From: Lindgomyces ingoldianus
Lineage: Eukaryota; Ascomycota; Dothideomycetes; Pleosporales; Lindgomycetaceae
DNA length: 64,000 nt
Assembly (NCBI RefSeq): GCF_010093535.1
Contig: NW_022985175.1
Span: 558,001-622,000, forward strand
Direction of reading: 5' to 3'
Shown here: positions 14,101 to 25,066 of the stretch, piece by piece
How positions within the stretch are numbered: the first letter of the stretch is position 1
Layout of the letters: each line of letters begins with the position of its first letter
Translations under genes and position numbers: made by a program
Notes under the pieces: generated by a model
Databases searched by the model: none
The model's input: the letters and a program-made list of their open reading frames with translations, nothing else
What the model was told of the DNA's origin: nothing

Positions 14101-15760
14101 TGAATAATTGAGGGAGGAAGAATCGCCAAAGCTCTGGGCTTGAGTTCATTCTCACCGAGGACCCAGGCTGAGCAAACACCTTCTCATAGAAGTCTTGCTG
14201 CCACATTTGCTCCAAAGATGTGGGGTTCGGTAACTGTCCATGCTCCAATTCAAACGCATCTGGGTCGTTGCGGTCTACGACTCCAGGCTTCCAGCCAAAG
14301 CGGCACACAGGATTCACTTCTTTATTGTCCACAGCCTTGACCAGCTTTAACAGTCTATCAGCGCTCGAATCGAAGTAGTCCTCTACCATCTTGATTTTCT
14401 CCAAAGCCTTCGGTAGGGAGATTAAGATACCAGAGACACCCCAAAGACGGAGTAAGCCGTTTGGAGTTCTTGTGATGTCCGCAGGGTACATCGCAAATAT
14501 AGTGAGCCCGGTGTCATCATTAAATCCAATGCGCAAAGGAAGAAGTTGTGTCCATTGTGGGAGCGGGTTGGGTTCGGGAAGCCCGCTTAAGGATGGTCTT
14601 AGTGGATGTGCGACCTTTTCATGGAAGATTACTTGAAGGTTGAAAGCTAGTAAGGCATTGATGACCAACTCTTTGTTGTTCAGTGTGACGACCGTGATAA
14701 CTTTGCTGTTGGAAGAGAACCGGACGGCATGAGTCTGTTCGGCGATGGCGTCCTTGATGGATGTTTCCTTGCCATGTATGACCCATTTCCGATATTGACT
14801 GTACTCCACACCCGGAAGTCTTACGCTGCCTAGTGGTTTCAAAGACGGATTTCTGAGGTCCCAGTGGTATAGCATAGCTGAATCGGCCCCGATATAGAAC
14901 ATTGACGAATCGTCCGGCGAGATGGAGATATTCGAACCCGATCGCATGATATCGATTTCGTCGAAATTCCAGTGCAGCTTTTTATCGGACGACACAATCA
15001 ATGGAGGGCTGCCTCGTCCAATGCCCTCGCCTCCAAAGTCAGAGGTGTTGATGCCCATGTAGATTGTGCCACGGACCCTGAGTGGGCGATGAAGACATGT
15101 ATTTCTCAAGTGCTGACCATCGCCAAAGGCAAAGGTCACAGCTCTCATACGAGCAAGATGTCGGATCGAGTATGCTTCGACAACCTTGGCCTCTCCACTC
15201 TTGCCCCAAGGAGTCCCATCTCGAGTGTAGAACAGGTATTCGCTATCCTCGGACAGGCTCCCATTGGGTGTCGAATATCTTAGGGCTGTGTCGGAGGGTG
15301 GTTTTCTCAAAGTGAATCCATCTGCATTGACGAGATATGCCACGGTAGCTCCACCTCTAGGTCTGTAGACAAGAAGGACAGCTTCCCCATCTTCGGTGAT
15401 GCCGCCATCCATGTGATCTGTATCGTACCGGCTGGTCGATTGCGATGTGGGAAATTCCCCTTCTCTGCCATGGTGTGTTACGGTCCATTTTGGCTTGAGG
15501 CCATCCTTGGAGTGAAACGAAGTGACCTTTATGCTCTTGTCCAACGGGTATACCTCGACCGCGGCAATATGTGAACACCCAGCGGAGACCAAGACGCAGA
15601 AGGAGACATCTTGGCCATCTTGCTTGAACTCGATTGCTGAATTGGTCTTGCAGTATTGTCCGAGATCCCTCGGAATCTCAATGGAATCGCGGAAGTGCCA
15701 TTCCGATGTTTTCGGAAGGATGTCATGCGAGAAGACTTGCAACGAGGCTGGGTCAGCCAT
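11167..15760 (-). CDS. Large channel-like membrane protein: propeller-like N-terminus, TRP/ion-transport-like core, MYND finger
   Basis: Two exons, 12301-15760 and 11167-12248, joined at G|GC in LG-FAFVPFLL, give 1513 residues. Roughly residues 1-450 contain WD/propeller-like strands such as DDSSMFYIGADSAMLYHWDL. About residues 985-1230 hold at least six hydrophobic segments (for example FGLWLYLTRTALPMLVLF, SIILLAVVEALVACFVL, LGFSTLLIWIASILMLRIY, VFSFLALLFFIIL, ALYIVIITIFFLNTLIAML). The last is followed by an amphipathic stretch, as in TRP/polycystin-type channels. A pore-like loop lies near FSTFPLAFGQMLNFIS. A Pro/Ser/Thr-rich linker leads to a C-terminal MYND-type zinc finger (CKICAQPGHLCTSC then YCSKEHQKQDW), in which one usual Cys is His. 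Cation conduction is inferred from topology only. The MYND tail on a channel is unusual; the single intron falls inside the membrane domain, so the two halves are one transcript. Confidence 0.8.
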
Positions 15761-17308
15761 GAATATCTGTCTATCAACTCAAGAATGGCAGTGAAGTTGA
15801 ATCAACAGCATGAGATTTGACTACGTAGCGAGAAGCGGCAGGTATAAATGAGGAATGGCACAGCCTCAGCCTCGCGACGCTGAACACGAAGTTGCCTATC
15901 TCCATATTGCTAGGTATCGTGACCCCGCCCCTTTGCGCTCCACCATTAGCTTGGCATCTGTCTCGACCCCATGTTTTGGGGCGGCAACACTCGTTTCAAA
16001 CGAAGCGAAGCGGAGTCGTTGGAACACGATACCCTTCTTGACAGCTGCCCCACTGTTCCTCCTATCTTGGCGCACTAGCTGAGCTTCATCTCATACCGCT
16101 GCCTTGATATCCAGCCCCCTCCACGTGGAGAATTTCGGGCGATGATGTTTCTCCATTCTCTCATTGAGGTTGTTGGGCCGACGGCGCTGGAGCGGTGTCG
16201 ATGTTATTCATTTGGGTGGGCAGAGCGTATCACAACACTGGAGGCAACCGATGGTAGAGCATCTCATATCACTAAAGACACAAGGCCATTGTGAATACCA
16301 AAAAAAGAAATAAACCTGCGTTCATGAAGTTTATATGCTCTGCATCCATGTTGCATTTAGCTCATCTCAATCAACGGTCAAGAATCTCCAGGTGGCACTA
16401 CTAGGAAGCGCAAGATATTTACCACACGTCCACCTCTTTGCTGTCAACCAAGCGCGCAGAGGAACTCTGACTATTTTACTCCAGGTAGGATTCAAAAACC
16501 TTCACGGATAACTCGAGGTCCCTACCCCAACTCGCGGTTGGGCTTGAAAAGCACAGAGGACGGGGAAGAGCCACACCCGCAGAGGGGGGCTAAACCGGTT
16601 CATAACTTCCAAGCTCAAATGACCAGTCTCAAGAGTATCAGCAACAGAGAAGGAGACGACTGCGCCCGCAGGGGGAGATTCGAGCGCATTATATCCATGT
16701 GAAAACATCTTGAGACGACCCGACCCTGGAATCCAAAGAAACGTGAAGAATGAAGCCAAAAACAAGTCAAGAACAAGTCACTAGTCGTATGAATATCAGC
16801 AGCAGAGAAAGGGACGGCTGCACCCTGAGAGATGTCCGAACCTGTGGTATCCGCGTAACATCCTGAAACTGTGAAGGGGAGCTAGAAGAAACTAGGAGTC
16901 ATTGGAGCCAAGGCTAGATTTGGAGTCGGATCCAGATCCAATTAAGCAGAGGCTAGTCTAATGAGGAAAGAGAGAAAAATAAATAAAATGATTTGGAGGG
17001 CGGAGGAGGCTGAAATACTACCAGGCAGAGTGAAGGATTCCTGCACGTGACCAAGATAATCACAGCCACGTGCCCAAAAATTTACCCATCAGCAAAGCTA
17101 AAAGATTTGAAATATAGACAAGGGAGTGAGGCGTAGAGGAATTCTGTGAAAAGTTAGTTCGGTCAGTCGCCACAACAACAAACGCAACAACACGCGTCCG
17201 CGTTCAACCCACCAGCACCCAGTCACCCCTTCAGCTAAGCCTTAATTTTGGAGATAATTTTTACGAGCCCGTTGTCACTAATAACAGGTATGGAATGGCT
17301 ATGACCTT
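15761..17308. other. Gene-free stretch with weak degenerate repeats
   Basis: No gene seen. It probably holds the promoter of the channel-like gene and the 3' UTR of the WD40 gene. Within it, segments at 16626-16710 and 16784-16865 resemble each other (tatcagcaacagagaagg versus tatcagcagcagagaaag, then a similar G-rich continuation). A weaker third match lies near 16546-16610. Confidence 0.5.
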
Positions 17309-18661
17309 CTACTCGCCATCTTCCATCAACTCAGCCAACTCCCTCTCTTCTTCCTCTGTTAACAAGCTCTCCTTGGTCTCAGGCTGCCTCTCCTTCTCTT
17401 CCCCCAATCTCTCTTCTTCCGCTTCCTTGATCGCCTTTGCTAGATCTGATGTCTTCAAGCTCCACTGCCTGATTGTGGCGTCAATGCTAACACTGACGAC
17501 CTTCCTGTTTGGCAGCAGTAGAAGCCCAGTGACCTCCTCAAAGTGCCCCGAGAAGACATGATGTAACTTCCCGCTACTCTTATCCCATACTCGCACTTCT
17601 TCATCTCTGCATGCCGTGACAACCCAACCGCCTTCATCATCAACAACAACGTCTCGTACAAAGTCAGGGTGGACCAATTGAGTGTCTTCTTCCCAATGCC
17701 GAGTCCGAGACAGGCATTTTGCAGTCTTATCTGCGGAGGCCGTCCATAAGTCTCCATCAGAGTCGAAGTAAATAGAATCAATGCTCGTTTCATGTGTAAC
17801 AATGGAGGAAGGTGCGTCGGATGTTGCTTCAATCTGTGATGCAGATGAGATACCAATAGTCCAGCGACGGATTTCCTTATCACTCCCCGCGCTGAAGAGT
17901 ATGACAGATTCTTTACTGGGTTGATATTCAATCGGATCAACAGCCATCACTAGTATGCCGCGTGTGTGCCCTTTAAGCGTGTGCAGTCTATTCCCTGTCA
18001 CCACATCCCAGACAATGATGCTCGCGTCTGCTGAGCCCGAGATCAAGGTTTCCTTGCCTTGTAGCTGGAGGACCAGAACCGCTTTTACAAAGTCGCCATG
18101 CCCTTGAAACCGCCGTGCGAGTTTCCGTGTGCTGATCGACCAAGACCATATAGACTTATCCCAACACCCTGCTAAGATGGTGCCCGACGTGGGGGAAATG
18201 GCAAGAGAGGTCAATGGTGCGGTAGGGCCTGAAAAAGTCGCAATCGTTTTACCAGCCTACAGAGAGTTGTCTCAAGTCAGCTTTCTGTGTGTGGTGGAAC
18301 CTTGCATCCTTTGTAGAACCCTTAAAGGGAAGGAACGAATATCTGACCGACTTCAAGCACTATCCTCTTTACGGTCCCGGCGGCTTCGGCAATATAGACT
18401 TGCCCCTCATTCTCAGGGTCCGCGGCGACAGCGAGGATCTTCGAGGGGAGTTTGACGGGGTTGCCCTTGGTATTTTTCGACTTCTCAGCTTTACGAGCCA
18501 ATTCACTGAGAGATGATCTAAGGGGACGATTAGCTGGTGCATATAGAGGTAGAATAGAATATAGTCACGTTGTCTGAAAGAAGTGGCCTGGATCGTTTGA
18601 TCGCGACATCCTGGCTCATACTATTGTTGTCTTGAAGGCGGTTTGAAGTTGAGTTTGGCAT
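17309..18661 (-). CDS. WD40-repeat protein with charged C-terminus
   Basis: Three exons, 18622-18661, 18352-18533 and 17309-18256, give 389 residues in a continuous frame. The ATG at 18661 has a good context (aagaaaATGCC). WD-like blades are visible from about residue 50 on: LPSKILAVAADPENEGQVYI, SLAISPTSGTILAGCWDKSI, ETLISGSADASIIVWDVV, SVILFSAGSDKEIRRWTI, GDLWTASADKTAKCL, GWVVTACRDEEVRVWD and KVVSVSIDATIRQWSL, so one seven-bladed propeller is likely. The last 60 residues form an acidic/basic helix (KEAEEERLGEEKERQ). It is probably a scaffold protein; I recognise no named orthologue. The second intron uses a GTCGGT donor, which is weak but keeps the frame. The first intron is a best guess among close alternatives. 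Confidence 0.82.
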
Positions 18662-19158
18662 TTTCTTGACCCCACTATTACCCCTCCTCCAATCACCGCC
18701 GCAATATTTCGACTACACCTAATGTACAGCATTGCCACTATCAACATTATTAGCACTGCCACGTCCTCCTGCCATTACGATTAGCGCCCAAGTGTCTAGG
18801 AAGCACTCTAAGAAACAGTTGAAGGAAACTTCATCAAGCCAATCACACCAAACTACTTGCATCTGAACATAAACTCATCAATTCTACTTCCCAAAATCAT
18901 GCAATGAAGCCTGCCTCTATTCAAGAGCAACGGCAGCTCGTAAAATGTCATCCCAAAATCATGAATCATAAATCCATCATAAGAGTGAGGCGCGGTCATC
19001 CAACAACCGAATCGCCCGACATGACACTCAGAGGATATCTTAGGAAAGACGACCCAGAAGCCTCAGTCGTTTTGTGCAAACGCCGCTTGTACGCCGAACC
19101 CCTCGGCCATGCAGTCGTAAAGGTCATGATACAATGTGTGTATGGTACACCACAGTCA
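18662..19158. other. Intergenic stretch, 0.5 kb
   Basis: It lies between the 5' end of the WD40 gene and the 3' end of the Byr4-like gene, both on the minus strand. I see no gene or RNA element in it. Confidence 0.5.
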
Positions 19159-21825
19159 TTATCGCCTTAATGCGCCTGCTGCGCCGGCAGCCCCTTGCTG
19201 GGCGAGTGACCGTATCTCCCATCTCCAACCGCCGTTCTTACTCTCGCCATTGTCGCGAATGCCACCGACCCAGCCTTCCACTCGGCGGCGCCACACGTTC
19301 TCCTCTTCTCGTTGTCTTCGGATGAAGCTAGGGCCAAGGTCGAATTCCTCGCCGACGAAGGTAGCTTCTTCGGGGTTGGGAGTGCCGCCAGAAACGTTAC
19401 CGGTGGCAAGTGAAGCGCTGGGCCCAGGGATAGTGTTGTCTTTGAGGTCCTCAAGACCTGCGAAAGGATCTTCTTCATCATCCACATCAAAAGATGGAGA
19501 ATGAGCGTCGCCAGACTTGCGTGGCATTTTCAGCCAGCACATCTTCGCGGGATCGAACACCATTCCTTTCTCCACTTGCACACCACGTGCATTTGAAATG
19601 TTCGAGATCAATGCCGGCCGTGGTGGGGACGGCGCGCCCACTTTCACAGCGCGGGAGGAAACTGACTTTTGCGCCGCAGCATGCACGGCCGATAATGCAG
19701 TATGCGAAATAGAATGTGATCGGTCGTGGGAATAAAAGCTGTGGTTAGGTGGGGCAAAGGTAGGAGTACTCGCAGTCGTAAGGGCGAGGGTAGTCGTAGA
19801 AGTATTAGGGTGTGAGAAGGGAGCGAGAGCATCCTCGTTACCTTCCCAGCGTTGCAATATGGGGTTGTATGTCATTCCTTTCTCAGCTACGCCTAAGGTC
19901 AGTTAAACGTTCTTACTAATGGTTAGGTCGTTCTTACTCTTCTCTCGCATCGGTGCCGCCAATCCTTTGATCAACATTGGTTTCTGTCCTGTACCCCTCT
20001 TTCGCTGGGTAGTAGGGCTTGCGTGAGGGCTTCGAGCAGCAACTTGCGCTTTCCAGTTGGTGTGCATCGGTGCGATTGGCCCATCACCCCGTGACCTTGT
20101 ACCTGCCAGACGTTGTTCTCGTGCTATGCGGCTTGCTGCAGTATCTCGTGCAAATCGCGGTGTGCTATCAGGCTTTGTTGGGCTCCTGGGTGTTTGAGGA
20201 AGTGGTGTGGCCATTCGGTCTGGCATGGGCAAACGAGAGATACTTGGCTGTTGTCGGAGAGTCCTGGTACTTTGAGTATTCCGGGGTACTTTCTCAAATT
20301 GCCTTTCTTTGGTAGCAGAAGTAGGGAGGTCGTCGAAGATTTCTAGCTCGCTTCCGTCACCATAAGTCTTTTTGGTCACGGGCTTAGTAAGGGGGCGTTT
20401 CGAAGTAGCCTCACGAGCAAGGGTGGATGACGCCAAATCTCTTCGCATTCCTGTGCGACTCGGAGTATCTGGAGGCCTATTCGCGGACATGCGTGAATGC
20501 GACCTCGTCATCGATGGAGAATGAGGTCGGTTCGGATCTGAATCTCGGCGCAGTTGGACATGCGAGCTCCTAGCGGTGATGTGATGGGACTGCGAACTGG
20601 AGCTACCCGCTGGTAGGAACGGGACAGGTGGTCGAGGGCCAGAGTTATAGTTGTTGCCGCTGCGAAGGGCGGGCGCCGAGCGCTTTGCTCGAAGGAGCTG
20701 TGCGCTCGTGGTGGTAGGCATAGGTCGATTCTGGCCGAGCGCCGAAGGGCCGATTGTTGAAGCACCCGTCTCATAAACTGGAGTCAGTCTCGTGCGGCTG
20801 GATGACGGGAGGGGTCTTGGTATCCTGGATGCGGATGGCTTGTCGGTAAAGGTTAGGGTAGTCGCGGGTCGGGCAGCGGGAGGAGCGGTCGGTTTAGAGG
20901 ATTGCTTCTTGACAACGACATTGCGATTGAGAGTGAGTTTCTTAGTATCTAGACCCTCGTCGGCGCCAAGATCAAGGCCATCGAGGAAATCTTCTTCCTC
21001 TACAGGTTTGGGCTTGACCTCTTGTGGGGGCTGCGCGGCCAAAGGTACGTTTTCGAACAGGGGAGAGGACCATGATGCATCAGAAGCAGGAGGAGCAGGG
21101 ACCGACGTAGGCGGTAGCTCGCGTTTCTGTTGGGGTGGTAGTGGTGAGACGTCGGGCGTGGTGTGCTCGGTTTTCTTGAGCTTTTCAAGCCGAGCATGGA
21201 AGTCGAGAGGCTCGTTTGGGAGCATCAAGCCTGTTAAATCGTCGTCTTCGCTCTCGAGTGTCATACAGCTGCCCATACTCGGACTCATTGCAGAGACGGA
21301 TGAACTGCGACCGCCGCGTGCCTCCCTCCTCGTTCCTCCAAACCGGATCCCCAAGCTACCCTCGCCCCAGTCGTCGAAGTCATCCGGGTCCTCGGCTGGG
21401 GTGCGCGGTACGGGCGCCTTGAGCTTCAGTCCCCCGGTAGAATTCGATGGCAGCTCGAGATCGTCTCCCCAGTCGTCGTCAACTACAATTTTGCGACTTG
21501 ATTTCTTCTTCCCTAGTCGCTTTATCGACCCGCCGAGCAGCGCAGAGGACGGAACGCTGGTGGGTATTGGGATGCCGGCCTGTTTCGCAGATGTGATGGC
21601 GTTGAGTGTTGATAATTCATCGTTCGGGGCGATGAGGAGCTGCCAGTCGTCCTCGCCGGTGTTGGATTCAGAGCGCACGGAAACGCGAGACGACATGGAC
21701 TGCATCGTGGATATGGACCTGGTGGAGAAGATGTCGCCCTGAAAATCGCCATCGTCGTCCCAATTCTCGATTGTGGAAGCCATGGAGGCCACGCGCTGTG
21801 CGAAGCTGCCCTTGTTGGTGGCCAT
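19159..21825 (-). CDS. byr4: Byr4/Bfa1-like GAP scaffold of the septation initiation network
   Basis: Byr4, with Cdc16, forms the two-component GAP for the Spg1 GTPase at the spindle pole body and restrains septation and cytokinesis. Exons 19938-21825 and 19159-19892, separated by a 45-nt intron, give 873 residues. The N-terminus MATNKGSFAQRVASMASTIE then NWDDDGDF, the acidic-W motifs VVDDDWGDDLELP and DDFDDWGEG, and the C-terminal block GMTYNPILQRWEGNE with MVFDPAKMCWLKM are the family hallmarks. The middle (about residues 250-620) is Ser/Pro/Arg-rich and disordered. The splice join KSVAEKGMTYNP restores the conserved motif. A shorter 24-nt intron would also keep frame but is too short to be spliced. 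The C-terminus ends in an Ala/Arg-rich tail. Confidence 0.88.
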
Positions 21826-22550
21826 GGCAGCGGTGTTCGCGAGCGTGCAGCAGGTGTGGATGGGTGGTGCAGGTTGCTGGAGGAAGGTGGAGGTTGGGAG
21901 TGGTCGACCTCAAAACCTTGCCGGGCTTGGCGAAGGCGGGCGAAGCGGTCTGCGCAGCGCACAGACTCAAGCAGGCCACCACCCGGTCGCAACGCGTCAG
22001 TGATCGCGAAATCCTTGGGATGCGCGCAAGACGTGCATCGGCGCATCACCCATCTCATAGCTCCCGTGGTACGGCCATCATCCTCTGTGTCCGCTGTTTT
22101 CAGATCTGGCCTCAAACACTGCGGTTTTGGGAGACCCCTAGAGTGGCTGCACCCTGATTCAGCGTGGATGCAGTGCGTTTGTGCCTGGAAGGCAACACCG
22201 TGTCAGACTCTTTCACCCTCCACCGGCCGTCGTTTTGCCGTCTCTATAAGCTCACATTGTTCCCTCATCACAGCCGCAAGCCTGCAGTTTCAATCCTCTC
22301 TTTTGGTCACTTGAAACGTTCAGCCAATTTCCCCTCTTCTTCCGGCACACCATTCCACAGTGCCTGTTACTCAGCACAGAGCCACTGTGACAGGCATTAC
22401 CCTAACCCCTCCAGGGTTGCGTATCATATTTCCTAGGGCTGCTCCAAGATCCTCAGAAAAACAGCCACGACACCATTGGCCACAGCCGCGTTTCGGACCC
22501 AGCTCGAACCAACGGGCTTCACAGGACACTTAACCTGCTTTCACGCGTTC
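21826..22550. promoter_or_regulatory. Shared divergent promoter region of byr4-like and XRCC4-like genes
   Basis: The two flanking genes are transcribed away from each other with about 725 bp between start codons, so both promoters must lie here. Several overlapping frames of 70-200 codons cross the region on both strands but show no motif, and I treat them as chance. No individual promoter element could be assigned with confidence. Confidence 0.5.
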
Positions 22551-23863
22551 ATGTCTCAGTCCGCCACAATGGCCCGCCACATAGTCCCCATCCCCGCTGC
22601 TAACGACGACGGCCCGGCGGTAGTGGTTGAAGTGAGGCAGAAACCCGACTCGCACCCGCTGGACGTCGAGCTAATAGGCTGCGAAGGGGAGAATCCTTAT
22701 GTTGCAACGAGTAAGATTGTTTCAATATCGACTTCATTGCCCTGTTTAATGCGTCTCCGTAGTCCAGCAACGTGATATCGGGAAATTGAAGAGGAATTTC
22801 AAGGGCAGCGATGAGGAGTGGAAAGGGCTCTTGTCTCATTTCCTGCTACAAAAACAGCCTGAAGGCGGCAACTCAAAGATATTAGACGGTGTACGGATGG
22901 TCAGTTCTCTAAAGGCAGAAGATAGACTTGAGATTATCTTTCGCCAGGATGTGCAGGGCATCAAGGTGTGTGAACCTGCCGAGATTGTGCTACCCACGTG
23001 CTAAATTTAGAAAGGTCACACTTGGAGAAATAGTGCTGCCATATGATGAGGAAACTGAACTGAACCCTTTCGAATGGGCCCAGGTTTCTGCCCAGGCACA
23101 TGCTTTGGCGCTGAATCAGATAGTTGAGCTGAAGAGCCAGCTAAGCAGCAAGCAAGAGGTCGTTGACAAGCTCAATTTCCAGCTTGAGGACTTCCTCAAA
23201 ACTAAGAATGAGGGCGAAACGGCCATGCTTCAGCAGTTCATGCAGCTGTTGAACGAGAAGAAACGGAAGATACGGGACCAGCAACGACTGTTGGCGGGGG
23301 CTAAAGTTGACAAGTCTAGCGGTAAGCCCCTCAAGACATCAAATGAACGCGTGCTTAAAGTTGACATGATGGTTTTAGCATCCAGCGTGCAGGCTGCGAG
23401 AGAGGAGACCAAACCGCGGAAAGCTGGCCCATCGCGGGCATCGAAACGTAAAGCGCCTACAATAGCAGCACCAGCGGAGCCGGAGCCGGAGCCGGAGAGC
23501 GAAGTTATGGAAGTCGACGAGGTGAAGGCAGAAGACGACGAGGAAGAGAACGAAGATATCCCTGGAGCCAACACGCCCGATCGAACGACAGACGAAGAGA
23601 CGGATGACGAAGGCAATAGCGTTGAAGGGAGCCTAGCATCATCCGTGCCGCAGTCGGAGTTGAGGGAACGGACAGCTGTGCCGGGGCGTACAAACAGAAC
23701 ATTCTCCCAAGCTTCAAAGAAGACATCTGCTGCAGCCGATCCACCAAGTCGTCGCGAGTTGCCCTTCGGTAGACCAACGGCTCGGACCAAACCTGCAAGC
23801 AAGCAACCGTCGCCGCCGGCAGTGGAAGACGACGATGATGAAACGGAAGATGAGGAGCTATGA
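22551..23863 (+). CDS. XRCC4: XRCC4/Lif1-like DNA ligase IV cofactor (non-homologous end joining)
   Basis: XRCC4-family proteins dimerise through a globular head and coiled coil and stabilise DNA ligase IV in end joining. Exons 22551-22710, 22763-22965 and 23015-23863 give 403 residues. A second in-frame ATG at 22569 (gccacaATGGCC) has a better context and would give 397. Residues 1-125 form a beta-rich head (SHPLDVELIGCEGENPYV, RMVSSLKAEDRLEIIF, VTLGEIVLPY). LNPFEWAQVSAQAHALALNQ starts a long coiled coil to about residue 215. The tail is basic then acidic (EPEPEPESEVMEVDEV), with a final DDDDETEDEEL. The third exon uses an AAG acceptor rather than the TAG four bases earlier, because only that keeps the frame. 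The family call rests on head plus coil architecture; sequence identity in this family is low. Confidence 0.75.
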
Positions 23864-25066
23864 AGCATGCGGCACAGTTGAGAGAATGTGCCAACGCTAC
23901 GTTTAACGAACCACGAACACGGATGGTCCATTGGCTTCTGGCACAGTTGGCATATATTTTAGGCCTACCAGAAATTCGTTGGATGCTGACCCGCACTAAA
24001 GGCTGTCTCAGGCAACAAATGGATAAGGCATAGACAGATGGCAAATGTATAGCAATTCCACCTGAAGACGCTCTCTGACTATGGGTGCGTCTGAATCTTG
24101 TTAATATTCTTGTACGTCCGTGTTCCTGGACCTTAGGTTCTTGCGTGAGGGATATCATGTGACATGTCCGTCCTGTTGTCTTCTGGTCTGGCACGAGGCA
24201 CACCAGGGGTCACGGTCGATCTCGCTTAGACTGGTTGCGCGGCACGACCCTGAGGCGCATTGCAGCGCGAGGGAGAATGGCGGGAGTATTTAACGTAAGG
24301 TACGGATGCAGCGAACACGTGCTGCAATCGCTCTGGATGCTCTGGGAACACTCGGAAAAGAAGGGAATGTAGTGAGCCGTACATGAAGCGTATGAGGGCG
24401 TCGCTGGGACGCTAACAGGACGCTTTTCGGATTCCCTCAGCCTGTCGCGTCGGCCAATGGGCTGTGCCGAGCGCATCGGCGAGAACCTCACGCCAAGATT
24501 CAACTTGACATGGTGAGCGTCCGCAAACTGATGGTCAACATCACCACCTCCCGGTCATCATCTTGCGGGCCCTCGCCGCCTTGATCCTCGCCATCGATTC
24601 CCGCTCTGTCCGCGGTCTGGGACGTGGCCGGCATGGTCGTCTTCTGCGACCTCAGCGAACCTGTGATCCAAAGGCTGCGGGAGCATTGACGCTGCGCTCA
24701 CTGTTCACTCGGTGAGTTTCTCTCGGCGCGCTGTTCTCACGATAACCCTCTCCTCGCTGTTTTCGTGCTAATTGTTGGTATTCAGCTCAATTGCGCTGCT
24801 CGTAGCCCGCCCGCGTTTGCATCGAGGCCACCAACCAACTCAACTCCAGGCCCGCCTTCGCTCTCACTTTCACCTTCACCACCCCACCCGAGTCGCCGCC
24901 TGCAAACGTCCGTGAAAATTGCAAACGCCTGCCCTCTCTCAATCTTCATGTCCTCCCACACACTCGAATCTTTCCCACCAACTTATTCTCGACGTCGGGC
25001 ACGTCTCTTTTCCTAGCTCGGACTATACCACCCCCACGATATCGAGCAACCGAGGACGGCAACAGC
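23864..25066. other. Intergenic stretch, 1.2 kb
   Basis: Contains the 3' UTR of the XRCC4-like gene and, from about 24.75 kb, a C/T-rich leader with repeated ccaccctc-type tracts just before the next start codon, typical of fungal promoters and 5' UTRs. No gene or tRNA recognised. Confidence 0.5.

Noticed and set aside
19876..19902. A 24-nt intron in the Byr4-like gene
   Set aside because: It keeps the frame but is below a workable intron size; the 45-nt alternative with an upstream donor keeps the same frame.
20792..21742. 316-codon plus-strand frame
   Set aside because: Antisense shadow of the disordered, Ser-rich part of the Byr4-like gene.
21522..22115. 197-codon minus-strand frame overlapping the byr4-like start
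   Set aside because: It is an out-of-frame shadow of the Byr4-like N-terminus extended into the promoter.
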